A DNA stretch of 64,000 nt from Bryopsis sp. KO-2023 (GCA_030272585.1 BSYQ01000013.1:124001-188000), one strand, 5' to 3'; positions 47,008-58,138 are shown, counted from the first letter of the stretch. The notes: generated by a model from the letters alone, not told the origin. Program-made: numbers and translations.

Positions 47008-47270
47008 CCGGAGTAATATGTTGTTTTTACGGTACGGAACAGGTACGGTATAACTACGGTAGGCCCTAAATCATCGTGAAGTAGCGTGGTTCAGTGCTAA
47101 AGCGTTAGGCTGCAGTCAGTAGGGTCGCGGGTTCGAATCCCCCTGGGTTCCTTTGGAATCGCGGGACCCTGCGGGGGTCACTTTCTACGGTTTACGGTTG
47201 TTACGGCCGTTACGGTCGTTACGGTCCGGTACGGAGCGGTACGGAGTGGTTACGGCCGTAAAAGTACGAT
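46925..47270. repeat. TACGG-rich repeat segment interrupting the Gag-like ORF
   Basis: Two blocks (46935-47062 and 47188-47262) are made largely of TACGG, GTACGG, CCGTAC and ACGGCCGTAA in both orientations, producing many short palindromes. A tRNA-like sequence lies between them. The abrupt switch from Gag-like coding at about 46925 suggests a discrete insertion. No target duplication was recognised. Confidence 0.65.
47082..47155 (+). repeat. tRNA-like sequence, probably a SINE head or tRNA pseudogene
   Basis: Contains a perfect Pol III B box, GGTTCGAATCC (47130-47140), and a D-arm-like GTGGTTCAGTGCTAAAGC about 45 bp upstream in place of the A box. The T stem has one mismatch, the anticodon stem does not pair and the acceptor arms are not complementary, so a working tRNA is unlikely. 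Confidence 0.6.
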
Positions 47271-47874
47271 TTTCTGACGAAAATTGTACTCCGGTTGATA
47301 GGGGCCTTCCCCCAGAGGGGGAAGGGTAAAGAGGGGCCCTCCTCCAAGTCGAGGAGGGTAGAACGTGGGAACACAACACTTGAGCAAACCCAGCCCCAAA
47401 GGTTACACAATGTCAAAAATACAACCCCTTTTATACCGTCCACAACACACTAACCCCTTACTCTACAGTGACACACCCACTCACCGATGGGACATCTAGA
47501 CACTAACCTCGTCACCTCGTATCAACTACTCCCCCCCCCCCCCCGAGTGGTGTCCTCAGCACTCAAGAAAGTTAATCGCGAAAGAAAAACCCGAAAGAAA
47601 TAAAGAATAAGTACTTTGATTGGCCGCTAAAAAGAGAAACAGGGCCATCCACTGAACAAAACACGAAGAAAAATAGAAAAATAGAAAACAAACTTCACAA
47701 TCATGCAAACAAGATGATTTTCAAACGGCATAACAGATCCCATACTCTGTGAAATCCAAAAACCTTGTGTCTCTTGCTTGGACGGAGGCCCGCATCTTCG
47801 TCTGCTTGCTTCATCAGGGCATTTGGTAATAGCCCGCTCAAGCCTCTCCTAACTCGTGGTTCTATGGTGCGGAT
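47271..47874. other. Spacer between the TACGG repeat and the TCCGC domain
   Basis: About 600 bp with imperfect inverted repeats around 47300-47345 (CTTCCCCC and GGGGGAAG; CCTCCTC and GAGGAGG) and a run of about 15 C at 47528-47543. No gene seen. Confidence 0.4.
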
Positions 47875-49104
47875 GTGGATTCCGCCCACGAGTACCGCAA
47901 AGGAGAAGGTTAAACATGGCATCAGCATTGCTTGCACTGTCTTCTTGCTCGTGATTCAGCACACGAACATGAAGAAATGCCCGCTATGTTTTATCCGTTC
48001 AAGACTCCAAGTCCGCGCAAGCTTAGATTATAACTTCCGCTCGCTATCTCGCTTCGCAGTTTCACTTAGGCGGAAACCATAAGCTTCGCTCCTGTCAGAC
48101 ACTCTCCTGTAGTCCGCTGCTGTTGTTATCCGCTGCGGCTTTTCATCCATTGCAGTGTTGGTCAATTCCAATTCCGCTGCAATTCCTTGGTCAGATTTCC
48201 ACTTCCGTTTCCTTCATTTACAACTGATTTTTTTCCTTCCTTCCACGGTACATCTTTGTTCTTCGCTCGGTAAAACTCTTGGTCGGATATCACTTTGGCA
48301 CAATACTCCATTCGTTACGTTTATCCGCTAGTATCTAAGCGGTCATCAGCATAGAGATTTGTCCGAGGCCAAATCCTTCCGGATACCCCCGGGATCTCAC
48401 TAAGCTGGATGATGACTAGAAACCCTACATAGCGATGATTGCCAGTACACCGATGAGAAGTCCGGCTGATCTCTCAGCTTCTTCTCTCTTCAACGTCCCC
48501 ACGAATATCCCTTGAGTTTGTCCGCCGCAACACCTTAGAACAATAACCGCTCGAGCATATCCATAACGTGTATGGCCACTGCTATAGAGATTTGTCCGAG
48601 GCCTACATTTTCCTCAGGATCTCACCACATCGTAATGCGCTGGTTGGCTACTAGAGTCCCTACATAGCAGCGAGAGCCAGTATATGCAGCAGAGCGTACA
48701 GCCAATCCCTGACCTCTTCGTCCTTTCCGCTCCAGTGTTATTGTCTTCAGTGGTCCGCTCCAATGTTTTCCGAGTTTGGTCTTCAAATAATGTCCGCTCT
48801 TTTTGTCGGCGGTTTGAATTAATCCGCCCTGGTGGTCCAATTTAATCCGCCCTGGCGATTCTTTGTTGTCTTCGGCCAATCCTCTGATGCTTTGGTAAAA
48901 CTCCCATAAGTCTCCATTACATCCTTAGCTTCAGAACATCCATAATCCGCTCGTGACTGAGTCAATCGTTGCATAGCTACCTTCACGCCTCCAAGTCGGT
49001 TGTTGATCAGAACTTCCGCTTAGTGTTGTTCGCTAGGTCGCTTCAACGTTCGCTTTGACGCCCTTTCATTCGTTCCTAATTGTACGTGCGACCGTGATCC
49101 TCAA

Positions 49105-49256
49105 ATTCCGCTTTGGCTGATATTTTCCGCCTTGGCTGATATTTTCCGCCTTGGCTGATATTTTCCGCCTTGGCTGATATTTTCCGCCTTGGCTGATATT
49201 TTCCGCCTTGGCTGATATTTTCCGCCTTGGCTGATTTTTTTTTCCGCTTTGGCTCT
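49105..49256 (+). repeat. 19-bp minisatellite inside the TCCGC domain
   Basis: About eight units of TTCCGCCTTGGCTGATATT, nearly identical, with one TCCGC per unit. The first and last copies have TCCGCTTTGG, the inner ones TCCGCCTTGG, pointing to recent local expansion. Confidence 0.92.
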
Positions 49257-49316
49257 TTGAGATCATCAATTCCGCCTTCATATTCCGCTCACTGGAATTG
49301 TGTCGCTTCCTCAGGC

Positions 49317-49408
49317 ACAATATCCGCTTCTGCAGGCACAATTTCCGCTTCTACAGGCACAATTTCCGCTTCTGCATACAATATCCGCCTCTGCAAGCAC
49401 AATATCCG
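49317..49408 (+). repeat. About 21-bp minisatellite inside the TCCGC domain
   Basis: Four to five degenerate units of the type TTCCGCTTCTGCAGGCACAA, again one TCCGC per unit, starting some 60 bp after the 19-bp minisatellite. Units alternate ATCCGC and TTCCGC and one is shortened. Confidence 0.85.
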
Positions 49409-51901
49409 CCTTAAGTACTGGATTTTGTCCGCCCAAATGCCTCTTGTCTTCGTATCCGCTAGCAATTTGATTCCGCCAATATTAACCCGCCAGTCACATT
49501 CCAACAGGCTTAATCCGCTGGTCACAATCCGCCAGTCAAATACCCTTCAAGTTCTCTTCAGAACTTCGCTTCTTCCGCCGTAGTCGAAGTTGCTTTTCTC
49601 CTGACAAGTGCATTATCCGCTTCAGTTGCTGTTTCCGCCAACTGATGTACAATTTATCCGCCCGAACGAATTCAGTCACTCAGCTGTATGTGTCTTCCGT
49701 CTCCACGGGTCATAGTTCAGGATTTATTTCGGTTTCTTTCTTTGCTCGGCTTCTGTGGTAATCCGCCCTTCGGTGAGTTCCACGTCCGCTCGAGGTTCCT
49801 TCTTTGGAGAAGAGTAATTTTTGAATGTCCGCACATTCCTTCTTTTGTTTTCCATTGCATGAGCCGCCACCTCCGTCGTCTTTGGATCCTTCTCACGGCA
49901 TCGCTTTGTATGTAAACTTCCCAAAGTTTCACGGTTGCGTCTATAGGTAGTAAATAACCAACTGGGTATCTCCATTTACTCCATCCCTATAGAATCGCAA
50001 TGTGTGCTCATTTTTCGAGTCCGCTATCTCTTCGATACTGTCTAGATCCAAACACGAGTCGATTCTTTTCACCGCAGATAGTCCGCTCTCATCAATGCTC
50101 GGTTAGTCCCCAAGTTCCGCCACTTCAAACTTGTTGACTTCCACGCGAAATATACTCCATATACCTTCCGCCACAGAGATTACCTTTTAACCCCCGCCTT
50201 CCAAAGAACCTTGGAAATAGTCCGCCAGCAACAAGCCAATTTTGTCCGCACTATCCATTTAGATACCACTAAATAGAAAGTTCCGCAAGAAAGAGTTAAA
50301 GGAATGTCAGTCCGTCGACTTCCGCTCCTCAGACAAATAACTCGGGTACCACTTGGCAGTGTTCACCTTCCCCGATAGTTTTTGTCTCTCTTTTACCTTG
50401 CACGTCCAAAGTTAAATCGCCTTTGGATAATCCCCTTGGTCCTCCTTCTGCGCGCTTGTGGCTTGGCAAATCCGCTCTTGATCCTATTTTCAGCAGAGTT
50501 TAGTTTGCTGGAAGTCAATGCACGCCTTCCCGAGAAGAAAGTATCCGGGTAACCCCCGTCGGGTTGCTCCTTGTTCGAACAGCAGTTCCGCCTGAGGGGA
50601 ACTGTGCATCCCTGCTCGCCCCTTGACAAGCGACTTCCCGACGTAACTAATCCGCTTAGCGGGTTAGCACATCTTGATTTTGGCTCCGGCTTGAGCCTCA
50701 TCAAGTGTCGGAAGTCCTCCTCCTTTTCCTTCACGCTTGACTTGCCTCTGGAGGAAGACCTTCGTCTTCTCTTTAGTACCCTGAACGATAATCTCCAGCT
50801 CAACCGACTAGCGGGCCAGTGTTCGTACCACGGCTGTCCAGAACACTGGTTGAGGAGCTTGCCCCCGTTTTCCTGCTGCAAGACATCCCCGTCAGAGTTC
50901 CCGCTTTGTCGCCCAAACAGTCCCCTCTCAACTGTTGGTATTTCGCCCGAAATCTTGAGCTCTTCATATCCTCTTCTGTCCGCTGGTTTCTGCACAATAT
51001 GTGGCACTTTCGCCCTTGGTCTTGTATTGAACGAAAGCCTGTTAATCCGCATTCCAAATCAGCATAGTCGTCCCTTCTTGTAGTTCCACGCAAGTTCACC
51101 TTCAAAATCCGGCTCTAGCGGTCGTATGTAACCCGCTCTGGCTGTCTGATTTCATCCGCCCTTGGAATTTGTTTTGAAGTCCGCCCTTGAGCCTTTCATA
51201 GTCCGCCTGATGAAGCTTTAATCCGCCCGAAGGCTAAACTTTTAGTCCGCCCTCCAGGTGTTTAATCCGCTTGAGGGCTTAGTCCTCTTTCGTCCTCTTT
51301 AGTCTGCTCTCCAGGTCCGCTTCTCAGGTCCGCCTTCCTCAAGGTTGCGGTCTTGGACTTCCTACTTCAAATTATCGTGTTCCTTCTTGTCCAAGTTGAA
51401 CTTTGCTTTGCTGATATAAGGAATCCTTCGGAAGTTTAATGTCGAGTAAAGGCACACACCTTAACACAGGCGTTCAAAACAACCAGGAATAGACCGTTCT
51501 CCCTATGGACAAGGGTGCCGACGGATTACCCGGTTCTGCACATTTCACTGAATGGGCTGTCAATGCACAATACTCGAATTAAATTCTTCATCCACCCATC
51601 TTTGCAGTCCGCTGACAGAGCTTGAAGCATCTTCTTTTTGTCGAACTTATTAACATCTTCAACAATCCGCCACACTCAGATGACTCTAAGGAGTTCTGGT
51701 GTGCGTTCCAACGCTTCGTTCTTAGCTCCAAGGTACTTGGTTTCCCTCTTAGTCCGCCTTTTGAAGAGGTTCACCACTTCTCTCTCGACTGGTATATTTC
51801 TCCACTTCAACAAATCTGCCCGCTCACTCGCCTTTAAGTGTAGCATCCAAGGAAACTCTGTTTCCCGCCCTGACCACCTGTCAGTGGATGCTCCGCGGTC
51901 G

Positions 51902-52186
51902 CTAGTTTGGACCTCTAGCGCGATTTGTTTGTTTGTCAACCTTCAACCAGATTGCTTCGCCTGGTTCAAGCTCTCCTAGCTTGGGTCTCTCAGTATACAC
52001 CATAACAGTCTTGCCAGACTGATTGAAACTACCGCACCTCAATAGTCTCCCAAGCCTTTTTGTCCACGTGGTGCTCATTGCTTGGTATGGCGTTTTAGGC
52101 TGCTCTGGTTGCTCCACAAAGTTAGGCCTCGGCGTGGATTGCGCCATCCCTGGTCTTTGGGATTTGTCCGGCCTTCTGGCATCCAT
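51902..52186 (-). pseudogene. Degraded retroelement pol-like fragment (integrase C-terminus type)
   Basis: The minus-strand frame contains YTERPKLGELEPGEAIWLKV, like the LxxGDxVWLKV segment after the integrase core of Ty3-type elements, then runs into stops. The upstream part is Pro/Gln-rich without family signal. TCCGC is almost absent across this stretch. It suggests that an old element on the minus strand was part of the domain's source material. Short similarity, moderate to low confidence. Confidence 0.35.
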
Positions 52187-53471
52187 CCATCGTGCACACC
52201 TGGATTTCCGCCTCTTTGTTGATTATGCTCCACGCATAACCGCCGCTTCCACGCTCAATCTTTATCTGCCTCCTCTCCAGCCAATCCGCGTTCAGCTATG
52301 CTTTTCGCCATTCCAGGAAGTCCCCATCCCCTGTTTCCGCTTGACAAGTAGCCAGCCAAATCTCTTTTAAAATATCCGCTCAGGAAATCCGCCCCAACTC
52401 TCTTTGAGGTGGGCGTTATCAGACCCGCTTCCTTGCGATTGTCCGATTGATTCGCTGCTTCCTTTGTCCGCGTTTTGGGTTTTTCTGGTAATGGTCTCTT
52501 ATTTCTCAAGCATTTCTTATCTGCCCAGGAAACTATATATCACACAAAGTGTAGTGGCACTTAAATTCCGCCACTTGCCCTCCATTGATCAGGCACTAGC
52601 CGCCTGTCTTGTAGTCTAATTCATCCTTCCAGGCTTGTTACCAAGACGTAGTATTTCCGCTCTTGGTGACCACTATTCGCTGGAATCCGCTCTTGAGCAA
52701 TGCTCAGTCAAGATTTATCCGCTTTAAGCTTCAAATAAGAGCTGTATTCCGCTTCTTTGATCGTGGTTCTTCCACCCTCTCAATGTTGGACAACTTCTTC
52801 AGTATACGGAATCAAAGCACTCCTTGTCCCGACCACAAAGCTTCAAAACTTCCATTTACTCGCTTCTCGGTGTCTAGGATAGTTTGGAACCTTATAGTCC
52901 GCTTTGGAGTCAGCTTTGGAGTCCATTCTCCCCATCATCATTGCTGGATCCATCCATTCCATGCCTGCTTCAGTATTGTCCAGTTTAGGTCGAATCTGCT
53001 GGCGCCATAGGCTGCTCAAGCTAGTAATCCGCCTATACACTTTAGTGTTCCGCCATCTGAAGCAATATCCGCTCATGTCGTGGATATCTGTCGTTAGCTT
53101 CTTTCCAATTCCAATTCCAGTCAATCTTTCGCTTGCTGGTCCTTCAAGCTTTGGATTAAGCTCCTGGAAATCTCTATTTAGTGGCGCCCTTCTTAGGTCG
53201 GCCTACTTGTTCAAAATTTCCGCTTTAATCCCCAACTGACAGTAGTATTCCGCCTCCAGCAACTCTTGAAGTCTTGGTGATGATGCAATTCCGCTCCTTC
53301 ATCCAAATGTGTCTTCTGTGGTAGGACTCATCTCCCTGGCACTAAATAATCCGCTTCTCTGACAAGTTTCCTCCACTCCGACATGCTCTTATGCATCTTT
53401 TTCCGCATGCTTTGTCATTTGCAGGACCTTCCATAATTTTGTCCGCTTGTCAGCAGTAGAATCCATTCTTC

Positions 53472-53477
53472 AGCGCT
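53472..53477. repeat. Target-site duplication, left copy (AGCGCT)
   Basis: AGCGCT directly before the 5' LTR matches AGCGCT at 62190-62195 directly after the 3' LTR. The site is itself a 6-bp palindrome. Confidence 0.85.
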
Positions 53478-54073
53478 TGTAACCCCAAACCACGTCGCCT
53501 CGACCAATTTTGTCACCTCCAGGGCTAGAGTGATATCAGGGGAGGGAATGCTGCTTGAGGCAGTCCCAGACGGATTACGTAGGGTTAGCAGTCACCCCGG
53601 GGCAGTTCTGCCATAGCAGTTCCGCCACAGTTTAGAGGTAGCAATTTGGCTACAGCTGTGACTAGGTTGGACAGTCCTAGGAAGTGGTGCTGTATGAATA
53701 GACTAGGGATACTTTTGAAGGATCAGATGGGTTTGATAGCTTGGGTTGTCTACTCGGGGATTGGGATCATGGAGGATCAATGGGACAGGGATGAGTCAGT
53801 CTAGAGCCTATTTAAGTGGCTGATCTTAGGGTATTGGAGGGACTTCTGACTTTTGCTTCTTCTGTTGTATTCTTTGGGTTCGAGGTCTTTGTAAGATCTT
53901 TGGAAAGAGTGTGGTCTCGTGTTTACCCATTTCTTGTGAGAGGGTGCCCAAGTGCTTCGTTTAAAGGGGCTGTCCCCACTTCTTCCGTTCCATTTCTGCA
54001 AAGAACGACTCTGCAACCGTTACTCCCGCTGCAGGGGTGACCCCAACGGTCAGGACGACGTAATTTGTTGGTT
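53478..54073 (+). repeat. 5' LTR
   Basis: Starts TGTAACCCC and matches the 3' LTR at every position seen up to GTTGGTT. It lacks the final ACA present in the 3' LTR; the sequence passes straight into TCGGAGCCC. A TATTTAAG box at about 53810 could be the promoter. Confidence 0.92.
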
Positions 54074-54081
54074 TCGGAGCC
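54070..54081 (+). other. Primer-binding site, apparently truncated
   Basis: GGTTTCGGAGCC follows the LTR. The second element at 45633 has CA then TGGTTTCGGAGC. The expected junction TTGGTTACA/TGGTTTCGG appears collapsed to TTGGTTTCGG by loss of 8 bp between two TGGTT copies. Confidence 0.5.
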
Positions 54082-54547
54082 CAGGCGCGCACACTTTTTA
54101 GCTGTGCTGCAGCAGACGTGCACTACGGCTCTGGCAGTCGTTATAAGTGGGCAGTCTGGACGAGCAAGACCTGAGAGTGAGAAAAGAAGCGGAGTAAGCT
54201 CTTGCAAGAGTGAAGAGAAGGACCCACAGGGGTGGATACGTTTCAAAAGGGTACAAGGTCGAGCTTGGGTCGCTCACAAGGGTGAAGAGAAGGCGAAAAA
54301 GCTTTGTGGGTTTCGGGATCTTGTGGGATCTTAACCTAAGGTTAGGTCAGAACTGCTGTTGGGTCGCTTTTGTCTTGTTTGGGCTGCAGCAAGGTCGAGA
54401 ACAAATACAAGAAAGAGTGACGAACTGCATAAGGTGGAAAAAGAAGCAAGGGCAGTACTTATCCGAGGTTTGGAGGAGAACAGAGGGTAAAAGAGAAGGA
54501 TCACGACCAGAAGGGAGACTTGCCACTCAGATCTGTGGCGGCGCTGA

Positions 54548-57500
54548 AGGAAAAAGAAGATCTTGACGGAAAAAGTGAACGAGGAAGAAGAACCAAACGA
54601 GGAAGAAGGCCTTGGTGGTGCAGAAGGAGTGAACGTTGAGGTTTCTGAGGCACAAGGAAGTGTTGGTGCTTTTTCTGAGGCTGGTCTTGTTGACGACGAA
54701 GGGGTGTTGAAGGAAGACTTTCTTGGCGGCTGGGACAACGAGGAAGTGAACGAGGTTGACGAGAAAGAGGTTGTGATGGTCGAGAGTGTTCCTGAAGAAC
54801 GAGAAGCAAGACAAGAAGACAGAGCTGCTGGAGACGAGGTTACGAGGGCAGAGGTAGACGACGAAGTGGTTGCTGTCGTTAAAGAAGAAGAAGAGCAAGC
54901 AAGTGTTGACCCCACTGGAAGGGAGGTACAAGAAGGAAACCTCGTTGGCGTTACTGACCAAGGAGAAGCCGAGGTTGTCCAAGAGGAGGAAGAAGTGCTT
55001 GCGGAAGAAGTAAAAGAAGAAGACGAAGCAAGACGAGTGACCAAAGAAGAGGAGGAAGCCTTTGTTGAGCCAGAAGTTGTGGTTAAGGAAGAAGTCAAAC
55101 AAGAAGAGGAAGAAGAGAGCAGTGTTGCTGCAGGGAACGGAGGAAATGGAGGCGCTACCAACGAGCCCTCGAGTTCCAGTTCCGACGAAGACAAACCTGA
55201 AGGGGAAAGAGACAAGAGGGAGACATCCTCTAGTTTCGAGGAAGAGCCTGTGCCCCCAGTACATCCACCACTGAACCCATTTGCCTTTGCTGCCAGTCTC
55301 CCCCAGATTCCTCCAATTGTGCCACCTGGTCCAGTTGTTCCACCCGTTCCACCAAGACCTCCTGTTCCACCACCAGTTTGTCCACCGACTCCAGGCAGTG
55401 GCGGCGCCATGATACATCCAGCAGAAGGACTTCCTAATCGGTTGACTAACAGTCATTTACCCGCATTTACGGGTGCAGAGGCAGAAGATGTGGCCACCTG
55501 GTTACGTTCCTATGGGATCCTCGCTGAAGGCTCTGGCTGGAACGTACCCCCAGCAGTGCAGCCACACGAAGACGAGAGGATAGAGAGACTGGTCCGCTAT
55601 ACAACCAGGGAGGCTCGGTCATGGGTTGACAATTGGATATCCAGACATCCAGCCCTTGTGGAAGGAGTGCCAAACCCATTGAGGACGTGGCAGAAGTTGC
55701 AAACGGACATGCTGGCCTGGTTTGGAGTTGCCCCAGCAACACCAGTAGCCCATACCTTGGAGCAAAGCCGGAAGGGTGATGAAACAGTGGACGAGTATAC
55801 ATCCTTGCCATCCCAAGGGCAACAACAAGTGGAAGCGAACAGAGTACCAGGCAATGCAGCCGTGGCAGATGGGTCCTTACTTCGATTGAACAAGAATGGT
55901 GCTCAGGGGGAGTTGACACCCATACTTCATGCACCCACGGAGGATACTTTGGAGGGAGTCAGTGCCAGAGCCAGACAAGTCGAGAAGAGACAAGGGGACC
56001 CAAGTCCCACCCAGAGAGAAGTGACGGTCCCAGCAACCGAACTGATGGGAGAACTGCAAGAGCATGTCGCATTGGAGCCTGTTTTGGCAGAAGTGAACGT
56101 TATGGATCGGAGAGTAAATGGGCAAATTGACAGCCTAAGGAAGGAAATGCGTGATCACAAAATTGTGACGGACTCAAGACTTCGAGGAGTGGAGCAGCAA
56201 GTGAGAATATCTGGGCGGCAGTATAGCGAACTCAGGAGGATGATCTCTGCCTTGACGGAAAGGGTAGCAGATATGCGACAATCGGAAGAACCCGAGCTGG
56301 CAGGGGTGAGCCATGGCATTACTGGAGACGCTGGAGTGGATCGAATACCTACCAATGGGGAAAGAGGCCGGGGAAACCACAGAGGAAGTGAATGGAGGAG
56401 AAGGAGTGGACGGATAAACATGAGCGAAGTCACGTGTTGGCATTGCTTACGCCTTGGACATTACAGAAGAAATTGTCCCAACCGGGTGCAGAGCTTCCAA
56501 GCAGAACTTGACGATGAGTTTATTATGGATTTCGAGCAGACCGACCCAGTGACAGCAGCCATGGAGGAACCAGAGGAAGTTCTGGCATCAATCATGTACT
56601 CTGCTATGGATGTCGATAACGGAGCAATGGACAGTGTCGAAGGAAGCAATGGAGGGACTCCGATGGATACCAGTCCAATACCCTCAGATCCGCAACCAAC
56701 CACTGCAGAAGATGTTGAAATGGAGGAACCGAAAGAAGAGCCAGACCCTGAAACAAAGAAAGAGCCAAAAGAGATTCCAAAGCAACTGCCTGAACTAGAA
56801 GATGTGCCGAAACCAGAAGATGTGCCGAAGCCAGAAGATGTGCCACAAGGATCCAAACCAGTTGTGATGCCGCTAGTGATGCATAGACCGATGCAAGTAC
56901 CATCGCCGAGAAATACCATGGCAAAGAAAAAGAAGATGGTCAAGAAATCAACAATGGAGCCAAAGAAGAAGCGCATGTTTACTAAGGCGGAGGCCAAGAA
57001 GTTTGTGGAAGGACTGACGGCGGAAGTTTCCATGGCCAAACTCTGTCAACATCATCCGGAGCTGATTGATGCTTGGCTGAAAGCATTGAGGGTGCCCAAG
57101 GCAAAAGTCCCGGCAGTTACCACCATGGCAGGAGTGGACAGGACAAGCACATTTGCAGTCACAACAGCCACAGCCAAAGTGATGGAAACTAAAGTGCCAG
57201 GAGCAATCATTGACACCGGAGCGAGTGCCTGTGTGATATCCAAAAAACTCCTAACACAAACGGGGTTAGCACACCTTATGGAGGAACCAAGAGGGCGTTA
57301 CCGCGACTGCAATGGACAGACTCGGCAGGCAGTAGGGTACATCCCCGCCCTACCCATCGGCCTTGGACAATGCAAGCAAAGGGTACCGTGCCATGTGGTG
57401 GAGAACAGCCACTTCTCCTTGATCATTGGGACTCCGTGGCTAGCGAAAACGGGGGCGGAAATCGACTACGGGCTCAAAAAGCTCACTCCATACATGGCAG

Positions 57501-58138
57501 GACAGCGCATGGATGGCGTGCCGATCGAGTTCATCCACTCTGTAACGCCTGCAACCGCTGCAGTCGTCTCTGTCTACCAGACCCTCCGCCACATCGAAGA
57601 GCCCAGTCCTGCACCAGCCCAACCACCCTCTTCTACCGGGGAACTTTTGCAGCCGAACTCAAGGACAATTCATGATGGCCTGAACCAGCCCACCGCCGCC
57701 AGTCGACATCCACCGACCCTCCGGCTTACATACTACCAAGCAAGGGTGCTGCAAGAGTGCTACACCATGCGTCGGGAGAACGGGATGAGTGAGGCAGCAG
57801 CCTCACACCTCCACCAGCAAGAGATGGAGTTACTGGATGCAAGAAGAGGGCACCATTTGAAAATACAAAAAGAGAACGAAGGGAGTTGGGAGGAAACACT
57901 GCAAAGGGAAGGAAAACAGGGGAGAAGGAATGGTGTAACAGAGGAATACATGCGGAGGCGGGAGGCACTGAAACAACAAGAAAAGGAGGAGCTCAAAAAG
58001 CTTTTGGATTACTTCCGGGAGAGTGCACAAGCATGGAGACCGAAAGGAGTGCCTGCAGCAGGAGTGCCAGCAGCAACGGCCGCAACCGGAGGGAAAGGAG
58101 GGAGTGAGGTGATAAGCTATACCACTTCGGATTTTTGA
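54548..58138 (+). CDS. Gag-protease ORF of the Ty3-type element
   Basis: The frame is open from 54548 to a TGA at 58136-58138; the first ATG is at 54776 (about 1120 aa). The N-terminal quarter is extremely acidic (Glu-rich) and then Pro-rich, which is unusual for Gag. A capsid-like region follows (PAFTGAEAEDVATWLRSYG, then AWFGVAPATP), then a helical segment, a zinc knuckle CWHCLRLGHYRRNC (CX2CX4HX4C, nt about 56435), a Lys/Pro/Glu linker with PEDVPKPEDVP repeats and an aspartic protease with IIDTGASACVIS (nt about 57206-57241) and a LIIGTPWLAK flap-side motif. The frame ends at GATTTTTGA, where a -1 slip would enter ORF2. Long antisense frames of 359 and 309 codons over the acidic region are composition shadows. 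Confidence 0.9.
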   Translation, partial: RKKKILTEKVNEEEEPNEEEGLGGAEGVNVEVSEAQGSVGAFSEAGLVDDEGVLKEDFLGGWDNEEVNEVDEKEVVMVESVPEEREARQEDRAAGDEVTRAEVDDEVVAVVKEEEEQASVDPTGREVQEGNLVGVTDQGEAEVVQEEEEVLAEEVKEEDEARRVTKEEEEAFVEPEVVVKEEVKQEEEEESSVAAGNGGNGGATNEPSSSSSDEDKPEGERDKRETSSSFEEEPVPPVHPPLNPFAFAASLPQIPPIVPPGPVVPPVPPRPPVPPPVCPPTPGSGGAMIHPAEGLPNRLTNSHLPAFTGAEAEDVATWLRSYGILAEGSGWNVPPAVQPHEDERIERLVRYTTREARSWVDNWISRHPALVEGVPNPLRTWQKLQTDMLAWFGVAPATPVAHTLEQSRKGDETVDEYTSLPSQGQQQVEANRVPGNAAVADGSLLRLNKNGAQGELTPILHAPTEDTLEGVSARARQVEKRQGDPSPTQREVTVPATELMGELQEHVALEPVLAEVNVMDRRVNGQIDSLRKEMRDHKIVTDSRLRGVEQQVRISGRQYSELRRMISALTERVADMRQSEEPELAGVSHGITGDAGVDRIPTNGERGRGNHRGSEWRRRSGRINMSEVTCWHCLRLGHYRRNCPNRVQSFQAELDDEFIMDFEQTDPVTAAMEEPEEVLASIMYSAMDVDNGAMDSVEGSNGGTPMDTSPIPSDPQPTTAEDVEMEEPKEEPDPETKKEPKEIPKQLPELEDVPKPEDVPKPEDVPQGSKPVVMPLVMHRPMQVPSPRNTMAKKKKMVKKSTMEPKKKRMFTKAEAKKFVEGLTAEVSMAKLCQHHPELIDAWLKALRVPKAKVPAVTTMAGVDRTSTFAVTTATAKVMETKVPGAIIDTGASACVISKKLLTQTGLAHLMEEPRGRYRDCNGQTRQAVGYIPALPIGLGQCKQRVPCHVVENSHFSLIIGTPWLAKTGAEIDYGLKKLTPYMAGQRMDGVPIEFIHSVTPATAAVVSVYQTLRHIEEPSPAPAQPPSSTGELLQPNSRTIHDGLNQPTAASRHPPTLRLTYYQARVLQECYTMRRENGMSEAAASHLHQQEMELLDARRGHHLKIQKENEGSWEETLQREGKQGRRNGVTEEYMRRREALKQQEKEELKKLLDYFRESAQAWRPKGVPAAGVPAATAATGGKGGSEVISYTTSDF

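Larger units (their letters stand above)
47875..53471 (+). repeat. Strand-polarised TCCGC pentamer domain, left part
   Basis: About 5.6 kb in which TCCGC, usually inside [A/T]TCCGC[C/T], recurs on the plus strand far above expectation: for example about 16 times between 49261 and 49680, against an expected one per kb. The reverse complement GCGGA is rare on the same strand. Stretches between the pentamers are ordinary mixed sequence without long open frames. Two minisatellites and one retroelement-like coding remnant lie inside. The same pattern resumes at 62196 after the inserted LTR element, so both parts were once contiguous. No known repeat class is recognised. Confidence 0.8.

Noticed and set aside
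47082..47155. Functional tRNA gene
   Set aside because: B box is perfect but acceptor and anticodon stems do not pair and the T stem has a mismatch.
46935..47262. Telomeric repeat
   Set aside because: TACGG units are irregular, in both orientations, and do not match plant-type TTTAGGG telomere repeats.
49105..49408. CRISPR array
   Set aside because: Units are directly tandem without unique spacers of constant length, and the genome is eukaryotic with no cas genes.
50393..51052. 219-codon minus-strand ORF in the TCCGC domain as a gene
   Set aside because: No domain is recognised and codon use and neighbours do not support a gene; it may be a further retroelement remnant.
54331..55456. Long antisense ORFs (359 and 309 codons) over the gag start
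   Set aside because: They mirror the low-complexity Glu-rich coding of ORF1; their Ser- and Phe-rich products have no domain.
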